Positions 1 to 7,389 of a stretch of DNA of 13,866 nt are shown piece after piece. Within the stretch, counting starts at the first letter, position 1; each line of letters begins with the position of its first letter. The notes beneath the pieces are model-generated. The model was not told where the DNA came from. It made no database searches and worked only from the letters and a program-made list of their open reading frames with translations. This DNA is from an uncultured Bacteroidia bacterium (GTDB lineage: Bacteria > Bacteroidota > Bacteroidia > Bacteroidales > UBA932), in the NCBI GenBank assembly GCA_902795785.1, contig CADBMK010000144.1, positions 1 through 13,866 of the forward strand. Reading direction: 5' to 3'. The position numbers and the translations under genes are program-made.

Positions 1-39
1 AAAGAAGCGGATGCCTGTTAAACCAACGGACTAAAGATT

Positions 40-1449
40 TCAAGCGAGGAAGTCAGAGATGGCTTTGATGTCATCCTTGGCAAAACTCTTCTGCTCTCCT
101 GAAGCGAGGTTCTTGATGTTCACCACGCCGGCCTGCATTTCGGTCTCACCGTTGATGGAAAGGAACGGAATGGATTTTCTTTCGGCATAGTCGAACTGCT
201 TCTTGAGCTTTGATGAATCAGGGTAAACCTCAACTGCGATTCCTGCATCACGAAGGGACTTCGCAATCGGCAGGACATAGAGAAGTTCTGCCTGACCCAT
301 GTTTGCAAGGAGGATTTTTGTTGATGATCGAAGATCCTTAGGGAACTTGTCGAGCCCCTTGAGGACGTCATAGATACGGTCGGCTCCGAATGAGATGCCG
401 ACGCCTGACATGTCAGGAAGGCCGAAGATTCCTGTGAGGTTGTCGTAACGGCCACCTCCACAGATACTTCCGATTGGGAAATCGAGGGCTTTAACCTCGA
501 AGATGGCTCCGGTGTAGTAATTAAGTCCACGTGCAAGGGAGAGGTCTATCTCCACCTGGGTGGCCACGCCGGCAGCCGCAATGAATCCGAAGAGTTCCTC
601 AAGCTCGTCGAGACCCTTGAGGCCGGTTTCGGAAACAAGGCCTGAAGCGCTGCCTCCGTTCATAAGGCTGCGCATCGAGGCAATCTTTTCGGCTGTTGTG
701 CCGGAAAGCTGGAGAATCTGCTCTATGACAGCAATGGCGCCGTCAGTGAGTCCCTTCTCCTTCATCTCGGCCTTTACATTGTCCAGGCCGATCTTATCGA
801 GTTTGTCGATAGCGACAGTAATGTCCACGACTTTATCCGGGAAGCCGCAGATTTCTGCGAATCCGGTGAGAACCTTGCGGTTGTTGATCTTAAGAAGCAC
901 CCTGACGTCAAGAAGTCGGAAAACCTTGTCCACAATCTGGACGAGCTCGAGTTCATTCACCTGGCTCTTGCTGCCGATAACATCGACATCGCACTGATAG
1001 AACTCACGGTAACGGCCCTTCTGAGGACGGTCAGCACGCCAGACAGGCTGGATCTGGAATCTCTTGAAAGGGAATGAAATCTCATTCTGATGCTGTACGA
1101 CGTATCTTGCGAAAGGCACGGTCAGGTCATAGCGGAGACCTTTCTCGCAGACCTTGAGCGAGAGAGCCTTGCTGTTGTAGCCGTCCGGCGTTCCCTCAAC
1201 CTTATACTCGTCGTAGTTGATACCAGAAAACGCGTCACCCGAATTGAGGATTCTGAAGAGGAGTTTGTCACCTTCATCACCATACTTTCCGAGCAGGGTA
1301 GAGAGGTTCTCCTGGGCAGGAGTCTCAATCTGCTGGTATCCGAAAGTGCGGAAAACGCTCTTGATAGTTTCAAAAATATAGTTTCTCTCGGCCATTTCCT
1401 GCTGACCGAAATCTCTTGTTCCCTTTGGTATTGACGGTTTCTGTGCCAT
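40..1449 (-). CDS. hisS: Histidyl-tRNA synthetase (HisRS)
   Basis: This class II aminoacyl-tRNA synthetase charges tRNA-His with histidine in the cytoplasm. The 469-residue product has the family hallmarks in order: an N-terminal PKGTRDF element at residues 8-14, a motif 2 region near 131-156 ([16 protein letters not shown]), the histidine-specific [10 protein letters not shown] loop at 305-314, GGGRYDNL at 331-338, and a motif 3 region [15 protein letters not shown] near 349-363. An anticodon-binding domain follows from about residue 375. Length is slightly above the typical 420-460. The start at 1449 is supported by the [14 protein letters not shown]-terminus and by a -7 promoter box about 24 nt upstream; no SD is present. 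The stop is TGA at 40-42. The gene diverges from sppA. Its terminator would lie beyond the left edge, since positions 1-39 show no hairpin with a T-run. Confidence 0.97.
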   Translation of the reverse strand: MAQKPSIPKGTRDFGQQEMAERNYIFETIKSVFRTFGYQQIETPAQENLSTLLGKYGDEGDKLLFRILNSGDAFSGINYDEYKVEGTPDGYNSKALSLKVCEKGLRYDLTVPFARYVVQHQNEISFPFKRFQIQPVWRADRPQKGRYREFYQCDVDVIGSKSQVNELELVQIVDKVFRLLDVRVLLKINNRKVLTGFAEICGFPDKVVDITVAIDKLDKIGLDNVKAEMKEKGLTDGAIAVIEQILQLSGTTAEKIASMRSLMNGGSASGLVSETGLKGLDELEELFGFIAAAGVATQVEIDLSLARGLNYYTGAIFEVKALDFPIGSICGGGRYDNLTGIFGLPDMSGVGISFGADRIYDVLKGLDKFPKDLRSSTKILLANMGQAELLYVLPIAKSLRDAGIAVEVYPDSSKLKKQFDYAERKSIPFLSINGETEMQAGVVNIKNLASGEQKSFAKDDIKAISDFLA

Positions 1450-1472
1450 TTATTAACTTATAATTAAGATGA

Positions 1473-1480
1473 CAAAGGTA
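1473..1480 (-). promoter_or_regulatory. Promoter -7 box for hisS
   Basis: The minus strand reads TACCTTTG followed by T, matching the Bacteroidota -7 consensus TAnnTTTG. It lies 23 nt before the hisS start codon, giving a leader of roughly 15-20 nt. No good -33 TTTG is seen 19-21 nt upstream, so the call rests on the -7 box and position only. Confidence 0.55.
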
Positions 1481-1500
1481 GCACATTTTTATATTTTAAG

Positions 1501-1508
1501 TAATTTTG
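1501..1508 (+). promoter_or_regulatory. Promoter -7 box for sppA
   Basis: TAATTTTG followed by T matches TAnnTTTG on the plus strand and lies 23 nt before the chosen sppA ATG at 1532. The predicted leader is under 20 nt. No clear -33 element is visible. The box lies inside the N-terminal extension that a start at 1469 would create, which argues for the later start. Confidence 0.45.
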
Positions 1509-1531
1509 TGTTCAACCAATTAAACAATACA

Positions 1532-3325
1532 ATGAAAGAATTCGTCAGAACAACGCTGGCCGTAATGGCCGGGCTCTTCCTGATGGGAATAATCGGGTTT
1601 TTCTTCTTTATCGCCATCATAGGAGGCCTGTCGATGGCAAGCACACAGAGAGCCCCTATCCCAAAACACGGTATTCTAAGGATAGATATGGCCGACTTCA
1701 ACCTTGGAGAACAGGGCCAGAGCACGGACGTTATCAGTTCCATCCAGGGCGGGACCAAGGAGACCATCGGTCTCTGGGACGCAATCAAGTCAATTGAAAA
1801 GGCGCAGGACGATCCCGCAATCGAATACATCTATCTCAAAACGGACGGCTCCTCAACTGGCATTGCCACAAAAGAAGAGTTCAGGCAGGCCCTCAGCCGC
1901 TTCCGCAGCAGCGGCAAGGCGGTTATCGCCTATGTCGAGAACCCTACCTGCGGCTCATTCTACCTGTCCAGCGTTGCCGACAAGGTCTATATGACTTCAT
2001 CACACGGCATAAGCGCAATGATGACCGGAGTCAGCAGCCAGCTCGTTTTCCTCAAGGACATCCTTGACAAACTCGGAGTAAACGTACAGCTCATCCGTCA
2101 CGGCAAGTACAAGTCAGCCGGCGAGATGTTCACAAAAAGCGCAAGCAGCCCGGAGAATCTGGAACAGAACCAGGTCATGGTGGACGGCATCTGGAATCAC
2201 ATCTGCCAGGTAACCGCCGAAAGCCGTGGTATCTCTGCCGAAGCATATAATGACATGGTGGACAACCTTTGTCTGAACCTTCCGGAAGACTTTCTTGCCA
2301 ACAGGCTCGTTGACGAACTCGTCACCCGCGACCAGCTCAAGGAAAGGCTCACGGCCCTTGCCGTAGCGGACAAGTTCGAGGACATCAAGTTCATACAGTT
2401 CACAGACTACGTTGCCGCTGTCAAGGCAAATGCAGTCAAGACCCCGGCCAAGAGCATTGCCATCATTTACGCAAACGGAGAGATTGTCGACGGCGATTAT
2501 GACCTCCAGAAAGTGGCCGGAGACTACTTCGCAGAACAGGTTGCCGCAGCCCGCGCAGACTCAAGCGTCAAGGCCGTGGTTCTCCGCGTGAATTCTCCAG
2601 GCGGAAGCGTTCTCGCATCGGAGAAAATCAAGAAAGAGATTGACCTTCTCCAGAAAGACAAACCTGTCATAGCATCATACGGAGCCCTTGCCGCATCAGG
2701 CGGATACTGGATTTCCAACGGCTGTGACAAAATCTTCAGCGATGCAACCACGCTTACCGGCTCGATAGGAGTATTCGGAATGATCCCAGACTTCAGCAAG
2801 ACAGCCAAGGACCTTCTCCACGTAGGCATACAGGCCGTAAATTCCAACAAGCACAGCGATATGTTCAGCCTGATGCGTCCGTTCGACGCTGCCGAGACAG
2901 CCTATATGCAGAGAAGCATTGAGGACATCTACGCCCACTTCGTGGGCATGGTTGCAGACGGCCGCGGACTCTCCCCTGATTACGTGGATTCAATAGCGCA
3001 GGGCCGCGTATGGGTTGGTTCAGACGCCCTGAACCTGAAGCTCGTCGATGAAATCGGTGGCCTTCAGGACGCAGTTCTCTATGCAGCCTCAGCCGCAGGG
3101 GACAGCAACCCGGACAACTTCAACATCAAGTCATTCCCTGCAGAAAAGACGATGATTGAAAATATAATCGAGATGTTCTCTAATATGAAAAACGACAAGA
3201 CAATCTTCGCCGGCACTCCGTTCGAGAGCATCGAAAAGACGGTTACAAGCTGGAAGGGCAACTGGAAGAAGAACAAGAAAGACGTCTTCTTTGCAAGAAT
3301 GCCTTACGAGACCATTATTATGTAA
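1532..3325 (+). CDS. sppA: Signal peptide peptidase SppA, 67K type
   Basis: This is a membrane-anchored serine protease (family S49) that degrades signal peptides left after protein export. It has two tandem S49 domains, as in the E. coli long form; the product is 597 residues against 618 there. One hydrophobic anchor covers about residues 8-34. The Ser/Lys dyad is visible: the general-base Lys is K194 in GKYKSAGE of the first domain, and the nucleophile is S389 in AASGGYW of the second. NSPGGSV at about 354-360 and TLTGSIGVFG at about 407-416 are also typical. I chose ATG 1532 (MKEFVRTTLA) over the in-frame ATG 1469, because the latter would put 21 unrelated residues before the anchor and overlap the promoter region. 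The gene diverges from hisS and its last 8 nt overlap the tilS stop from the other strand. Confidence 0.95.
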   Translation: MKEFVRTTLAVMAGLFLMGIIGFFFFIAIIGGLSMASTQRAPIPKHGILRIDMADFNLGEQGQSTDVISSIQGGTKETIGLWDAIKSIEKAQDDPAIEYIYLKTDGSSTGIATKEEFRQALSRFRSSGKAVIAYVENPTCGSFYLSSVADKVYMTSSHGISAMMTGVSSQLVFLKDILDKLGVNVQLIRHGKYKSAGEMFTKSASSPENLEQNQVMVDGIWNHICQVTAESRGISAEAYNDMVDNLCLNLPEDFLANRLVDELVTRDQLKERLTALAVADKFEDIKFIQFTDYVAAVKANAVKTPAKSIAIIYANGEIVDGDYDLQKVAGDYFAEQVAAARADSSVKAVVLRVNSPGGSVLASEKIKKEIDLLQKDKPVIASYGALAASGGYWISNGCDKIFSDATTLTGSIGVFGMIPDFSKTAKDLLHVGIQAVNSNKHSDMFSLMRPFDAAETAYMQRSIEDIYAHFVGMVADGRGLSPDYVDSIAQGRVWVGSDALNLKLVDEIGGLQDAVLYAASAAGDSNPDNFNIKSFPAEKTMIENIIEMFSNMKNDKTIFAGTPFESIEKTVTSWKGNWKKNKKDVFFARMPYETIIM

Positions 3326-4685
3326 GGGAAATCCTTAAAACCGAAACGGTTCCGGAATTCACTTTATAGGAATCATCAATCCGCTGTCCCACAAGGACGG
3401 CGGATTTTTCTTCATCCCTGCGCTTAATGACCACGGCATGGCGTTTATCCTCGATACTGAACTTCAGATCCACAAACAGGTCACTGAGTTTCTTTCTGCC
3501 ACGCATTCCAAGAGGGACCATCCAGTCTCCGTCACGCCACCCCCTGGCCTCGAACGGGAATTTCAGGCGCGAGGCATCGACAATAAGAACGCCCGGAGCC
3601 TGCTTAGGGCTTGTATTCCCGGACCAGGGCAGCACCTCCACACGGAAACGGGTACCACACACCTCGTACTCCCCTTCTCCTTCTATCATAAGGCTCTGAG
3701 TAAAGTCAGCCTCGTTCCTACAGGCAAAGACAATGGATCTGGCTGTAGTGTAAGCCCTGCAGGAAGAAGAAAAGAACTGATGTCCTGAAAGTGTTGTCCC
3801 CTCCTCCAGAAGCCTGGCCATATCATCCACCGAAGCGGCACAGAAGCCCAGGGGCTCTGCAATCCTGAAGAGGATGTACTGCCAATGAGGCTGGGCCCGA
3901 AGCAAGTCAATATCTACCGTAGGATACTGACCATTAAAGGTGCAGACCTTCTCCGATGCGGCCGTAAAATAATCTTCCGCGATGGAATCCACTTCGCGGA
4001 AGATTTCCATATTCCTGCCGAAAGTCTGAAGGAAAGAAGGATTAATCTCCTCGAAAAGAGGAAAGACCTGATTGCGGATCTTGTTGCGCTTATAGATGCT
4101 GTCAGCGTTGGTCCGGTCCTCCCTGTGTCCGGTTTCAAGGAAAGAAAGGATTTCCTTCCTTGAGAATTCAAGAAGCGGACGAAGAAGAGTCACTCCACCC
4201 TGAACGGGGACTGAGGACTTGGGAGCCATTCCGCAGAGCCCCCTGCTGCCCGTTCCACGAAGCAGGTTCAGGACCAGGGTTTCCGCATTGTCATTCAGAT
4301 TATGCGCAACGCAGACGGCTTCAAAACCTTCCCCAAGGCAGAGTTCATTGAACCAGGCGTAACGCAGTTCCCTTGCCGCCATCTCTATGCTGATGCCTTT
4401 ATCCTCAGCATAAGCCTCAGTATCAAAGCGTCTGGAGAAGAAACGTACTCCGTGATCTTCGGCCCAGGCCCTCACGAAGGCCTCGTCTGCGTCACTTTCC
4501 TCCCCTCTCAGGGAGAAATTGCAATGCGCCACGGCAAAGCGCGGAGAAAGAGCGGAGGCAGAGAACAGTTGCGCAAGGCACATTGAATCAGCCCCGCCGC
4601 TCACCGCTAACAAAAACTGACGGGACGAGTCATTTGCGACCAGTCCTGTCAGTCTGTGTAATATGGTATCAAACCGCCTCTGCAT
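3318..4685 (-). CDS. tilS: tRNA(Ile)-lysidine synthase TilS
   Basis: TilS uses ATP and lysine to convert C34 of the CAU-anticodon tRNA-Ile to lysidine, which changes both codon reading (AUA) and charging. The 455-residue product has the N-type ATP pyrophosphatase P-loop SGGADS at residues 29-34, an AHNLNDNAET motif at about 127-136, and KIRN at 202-205. A C-terminal TilS domain at about 375-430 contains GWRDGDWMVPLGMRGRKKLS. Length is normal for Bacteroidota. It is the third gene of the proS - DUF3078 - tilS unit, starting 11 nt after the DUF3078 stop with no SD. Its 3' end overlaps sppA convergently by 8 nt, and the sppA terminator hairpin is written antisense within its C-terminal codons. 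Confidence 0.96.
   Translation of the reverse strand: MQRRFDTILHRLTGLVANDSSRQFLLAVSGGADSMCLAQLFSASALSPRFAVAHCNFSLRGEESDADEAFVRAWAEDHGVRFFSRRFDTEAYAEDKGISIEMAARELRYAWFNELCLGEGFEAVCVAHNLNDNAETLVLNLLRGTGSRGLCGMAPKSSVPVQGGVTLLRPLLEFSRKEILSFLETGHREDRTNADSIYKRNKIRNQVFPLFEEINPSFLQTFGRNMEIFREVDSIAEDYFTAASEKVCTFNGQYPTVDIDLLRAQPHWQYILFRIAEPLGFCAASVDDMARLLEEGTTLSGHQFFSSSCRAYTTARSIVFACRNEADFTQSLMIEGEGEYEVCGTRFRVEVLPWSGNTSPKQAPGVLIVDASRLKFPFEARGWRDGDWMVPLGMRGRKKLSDLFVDLKFSIEDKRHAVVIKRRDEEKSAVLVGQRIDDSYKVNSGTVSVLRISLT
3381..3409 (+). terminator. Intrinsic terminator of sppA, inside the tilS coding sequence
   Basis: On the plus strand, CCGCTGTCC (3381-3389) pairs with GGACGGCGG (3395-3403) as a continuous 9-bp stem with one U-G wobble and a 5-nt loop CACAA, followed at once by ATTTTTC. 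This is a textbook rho-independent terminator, 55 nt past the sppA stop. On the minus strand no T-run follows the hairpin, so it should act only on sppA transcripts. It lies antisense to the 3' end of tilS. Confidence 0.75.
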
Positions 4686-4696
4686 AGTGCGGAAGG

Positions 4697-5764
4697 CTAT
4701 TTCTTTGCCGTAAACGTGTAGGTGAAACCAAGAGCGAACGACTCCTTGAACTGGAGACCGATTCTCTTGTCATTAGAGTACACCGTATCATCATAGATAA
4801 GGTTGGTGATGATGGTGGCGGTGAAATACTTGGCGAGTTTCCAGTCAAACCTGTTATCCCAGTTCACACGGAGGTTCTGAGGATGCTTCAGGTAGTTGGA
4901 GAAGAGCACCAGCTGGGTGGTGTAATTGAAATTGTCGTTGACGGTGAACTTGGAGTCAATCTTGAGCTGGGCACCAAGTTCGAAACGGGCTGCCTTGTAG
5001 GTGCCGTCGTCCTTCAACTTCATTGAATATGTCTTCCTGAGGGCCTGGTCGTCAGCAGCCACGATCACGAAACCGCCGGTAACAGGAGAAAGGCTGGCAG
5101 TGAACCACGCAGCCGGCTTCCAGTCAATACCGAAGGCGATATTGGTGTAGGCAGGAGACATAAGGTCCGACTTCTTCACGCGGGCGTCTTTCCAGGCATT
5201 GCGCTGGTCGGCCTTGCTGAGGGCCTCGACCGATGAAGCAGACGGGTCGTATTTAGCGATAATCTCCGAACTAGGAGTCTTGTACTCGTAACCCGTTGCA
5301 AACTGGCTCTTGAAATCAAAGTTTGCAGAGAAATAGAACTTGTTCTCAATCTGATAAGCCCACTTGCTCTCAAAATAGATTCGGTCCGTATTCTTCTGCA
5401 GGAGAGGCTTGGATGCGGCGTAAAGGAAGCCGTAATCCAGCTGAAGACGGTTGTTCCAGGACATATCCTTGACGTCTCTGTTGAACCAGGACACGCCCTT
5501 TTTGTAGTTGGCGTTTGCATCGATATACGCAGCAAGCGTAACGGTATTGTCTCCACCGGCAGCCCAGTTGTTGAATGACATCTGACCGAAGTTGATGTTG
5601 GTAAGCAAAGACTTGGTCCAGTAATTAGGCTTGGCTTCCGGGGTTTCGGCCTTAGGCGCATCTGCGATGGCCTGGGCAGCTGCAGCGGCGGCGTCCTGCG
5701 CATTCTGTGCGAACGCTGAAGACGCTGTCAGGATTGCTGCGGCAAGAGTCAATAACTTTTTCAT
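4697..5764 (-). CDS. DUF3078 domain-containing, probable outer-membrane protein
   Basis: This is a Bacteroidota-specific envelope protein of unknown function. The start at 5764 gives MKKLLTLAAAILTASSAFAQ, a clear Sec signal peptide with likely cleavage around residues 19-20. An in-frame ATG at 5794 would add ten residues, spoil the signal peptide and overlap proS, so it was not used. The mature protein opens with an Ala-rich, probably flexible stretch (about 22-40), then SFNNWAAGGDNT at about 63-74, which I recognise as the DUF3078 signature. The rest alternates aromatic and polar residues (for example FYFSANFDFKSQF, about 143-155) in amphipathic beta strands, ending YTFTAKK. A beta-barrel is likely but not proven. 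The gene begins 13 nt after the proS stop and ends 11 nt before tilS, so it is almost certainly co-transcribed with both. Confidence 0.85.
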   Translation of the reverse strand: MKKLLTLAAAILTASSAFAQNAQDAAAAAAQAIADAPKAETPEAKPNYWTKSLLTNINFGQMSFNNWAAGGDNTVTLAAYIDANANYKKGVSWFNRDVKDMSWNNRLQLDYGFLYAASKPLLQKNTDRIYFESKWAYQIENKFYFSANFDFKSQFATGYEYKTPSSEIIAKYDPSASSVEALSKADQRNAWKDARVKKSDLMSPAYTNIAFGIDWKPAAWFTASLSPVTGGFVIVAADDQALRKTYSMKLKDDGTYKAARFELGAQLKIDSKFTVNDNFNYTTQLVLFSNYLKHPQNLRVNWDNRFDWKLAKYFTATIITNLIYDDTVYSNDKRIGLQFKESFALGFTYTFTAKK

Positions 5765-5777
5765 ATCGAACAGGGTT

Positions 5778-7256
5778 TTAGTATGAAATGGCAAATACTA
5801 CGCGCTTGTGTGAAGGCTTTCCGGAGAAGATATCCTTACCTTCCTCCTCACAGACAAAGCTGTCCACAGGGATACACCTGATTGTGGCCTTGGTGGCGTC
5901 CTTGATTGCCTGCTCGGTCTCGGCTGTGCCGTCCCAATGACAGAGAAGGAACTTGCCGGTGCCGATCTTGGCCTTGAACTCCTCCCAGTCGTCGCATTTC
6001 TCCACGTTCTGGGCGCGGAAGTCGAAGGCTTTCTGGTAAATTGTCTTCTGGATATCGTCCAGCAGGCCCTCAATCTTATTCTCGATGCCTTCAAGAGGCA
6101 TTGTTTCCTTTGTAAGGGTATCACGGCGGGCAACCTCAACGGTACCGTTCTGAAGGTCACGAGGTCCCATTGCAAAGCGTACAGGAACGCCCTTGAGCTC
6201 CCACTCGGCAAACTTGAAGCCCGGGCGGAGGGTGTCACGGTCATCAATCTTCACGCTGTGACCCTTGGCCTCGAGGTTCTTCTTAAGCTCATACATCTTG
6301 TCCAGGATTGCGTTATGCTCCTCGTCAGTCTTGTAGATAGGAACCATCACTACCTGGATAGGAGCGATTGCCGGAGGAAGAACCAGACCGTTATCGTCTC
6401 CGTGGGCCATGATAAGGGCGCCCATAAGACGGGTTGACACGCCCCAGGATGTAGCCCATACATACTCCTGTTGACCCTCCTTATTGGTGAAGGTAACGTC
6501 GAATGACTTGGCGAAGTTCTGACCGAGGAAGTGCGATGTACCAGCCTGAAGGGCCTTTCCATCCTGCATCATCGCCTCAATCGTAAGAGTGTCGATGGCA
6601 CCTGCGAAGCGCTCGTTAGGGCTCTTGTGTCCGATGATTACAGGAAGAGCCATCACATTGCGGGCGAAGTCCGCATATACGTGAACCATCTCGTTTGCCT
6701 TTGCTTCAGCTTCAGCTGCGGTTGCATGGGCGGTATGGCCCTCCTGCCAGAGGAACTCGGCTGTACGGAGGAAGAGACGTGTCCTCATCTCCCAGCGAAC
6801 GACATTGCACCACTGGTTGCAGAGGATTGGAAGGTCACGCCATGATGTGATCCAGTTCTTGTAAGTGTTCCAGATGATGGTCTCTGAGGTAGGGCGGACA
6901 ATGAGTTCCTCCTCAAGTTTTGCAGAAGGATCCACAACCACTCCGTTACCATTAGGATCATTCATAAGTCTGTGGTGGGTAACTACTGCGCATTCCTTTG
7001 CGAAGCCCGCAACATGCTCAGCCTCACGGCTGAAGAAACTCTTCGGAATGAAGAGAGGAAAATATGCGTTCTGCACGCCAGTCTTCTTGAATGCATCGTC
7101 GAGGACTCTCTGCATCTTTTCCCAGATTGCATAACCGTACGGCTTGATAACCATACATCCCCTGACCGCCGACTGCTCGGCAAGGTCCGCTTTCACCACG
7201 AGATCATTGTACCACTGAGAATAATTCTCAGACCTTTTGGTAACCTCTTTTGCCAT
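5778..7256 (-). CDS. proS: Prolyl-tRNA synthetase, archaeal/eukaryotic type
   Basis: This enzyme charges tRNA-Pro with proline. The 492-residue length, the lack of the INS editing domain found in E. coli-type ProRS, and the C-terminal Tyr (AISY) mark the archaeal/eukaryotic-type form. Visible elements are the proline-binding TSE at residues 123-125, motif 2 [20 protein letters not shown] at 154-173, and a motif 3 region [19 protein letters not shown] at about 277-295. An anticodon-binding domain follows (about 300-405), then a C-terminal zinc-binding-like domain with Cys 421, 439, 461 and 469; whether these bind zinc is not shown. It is the first gene of the proS - DUF3078 - tilS unit. It is preceded by a -7 box 103 nt upstream and a leader of about 95 nt that can fold, longer than the other leaders here. 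Confidence 0.96.
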   Translation of the reverse strand: MAKEVTKRSENYSQWYNDLVVKADLAEQSAVRGCMVIKPYGYAIWEKMQRVLDDAFKKTGVQNAYFPLFIPKSFFSREAEHVAGFAKECAVVTHHRLMNDPNGNGVVVDPSAKLEEELIVRPTSETIIWNTYKNWITSWRDLPILCNQWCNVVRWEMRTRLFLRTAEFLWQEGHTAHATAAEAEAKANEMVHVYADFARNVMALPVIIGHKSPNERFAGAIDTLTIEAMMQDGKALQAGTSHFLGQNFAKSFDVTFTNKEGQQEYVWATSWGVSTRLMGALIMAHGDDNGLVLPPAIAPIQVVMVPIYKTDEEHNAILDKMYELKKNLEAKGHSVKIDDRDTLRPGFKFAEWELKGVPVRFAMGPRDLQNGTVEVARRDTLTKETMPLEGIENKIEGLLDDIQKTIYQKAFDFRAQNVEKCDDWEEFKAKIGTGKFLLCHWDGTAETEQAIKDATKATIRCIPVDSFVCEEEGKDIFSGKPSHKRVVFAISY

Positions 7257-7261
7257 CTTAA

Positions 7262-7293
7262 TTTGATATTTGTTGAATATATTATTACCTTTA
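7262..7293 (+). promoter_or_regulatory. Candidate promoter for the lipoprotein operon
   Basis: TTTG at 7262-7265 and TACCTTTA at 7286-7293 are separated by 20 nt, the right geometry for a Bacteroidota -33/-7 pair, but the -7 box lacks the final G. The leader to the ATG at 7390 would be about 90 nt and would overlap the proS leader on the opposite strand. Confidence 0.3.
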
Positions 7294-7300
7294 ACCCAAA

Positions 7301-7355
7301 TCGCATCAAAAATTGTTCATGCGGAAGAAGCCGCAGGACAGTATTAAGGATGCGA
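7301..7355 (-). promoter_or_regulatory. Possible structured 5' leader of proS
   Basis: Read on the minus strand, TCGCATC (7355-7349) is exactly complementary to GATGCGA (7307-7301), and the stem extends outward to 9 bp with one G-U pair. It encloses a second hairpin, TGCGG-CTTCTT-CCGCA (7335-7320). The predicted transcription start, just downstream of the -7 box at 7360-7367, falls close to the 5' arm. No match to a T-box or a known riboswitch was recognised. A 7-bp inverted repeat in 100 nt can occur by chance, so this is tentative. Confidence 0.3.
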
Positions 7356-7359
7356 CTGA

Positions 7360-7367
7360 CAAAGATA
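7360..7367 (-). promoter_or_regulatory. Promoter -7 box for the proS operon
   Basis: The minus strand reads TATCTTTG followed by T, a match to TAnnTTTG. Only a weak TTTC candidate is seen for the -33 element, at an over-long spacing. It would give proS an untranslated leader of roughly 95 nt. Confidence 0.5.
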
Positions 7368-7389
7368 CAAATTATTAATTTTAAATCTA

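Noticed and set aside
1..39. Gene fragment or terminator downstream of hisS
   Set aside because: No convincing hairpin, T-run or coding frame is visible in these 39 bases.
560..997. 145-codon open frame on the plus strand
   Set aside because: It is antisense to hisS, rich in Ser/Pro/Arg with no family resemblance, and is a codon-bias shadow.
1469..1531. N-terminal extension of sppA from an upstream in-frame ATG
   Set aside because: It would place 21 residues before the membrane anchor and overlap the predicted sppA promoter. ATG 1532 gives a normal SppA N-terminus.
3266..3291. AAGAAGA/TCTTCTT inverted repeat as a tilS terminator inside sppA
   Set aside because: The 7-bp stem has almost no G+C and a 12-nt loop, with no U-run on the minus strand. 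It is probably chance in a Lys-rich stretch.
5765..5794. Upstream start for the DUF3078 gene, overlapping proS
   Set aside because: It adds [10 protein letters not shown] before a perfect signal peptide, which would impair export. The start at 5764 is better.
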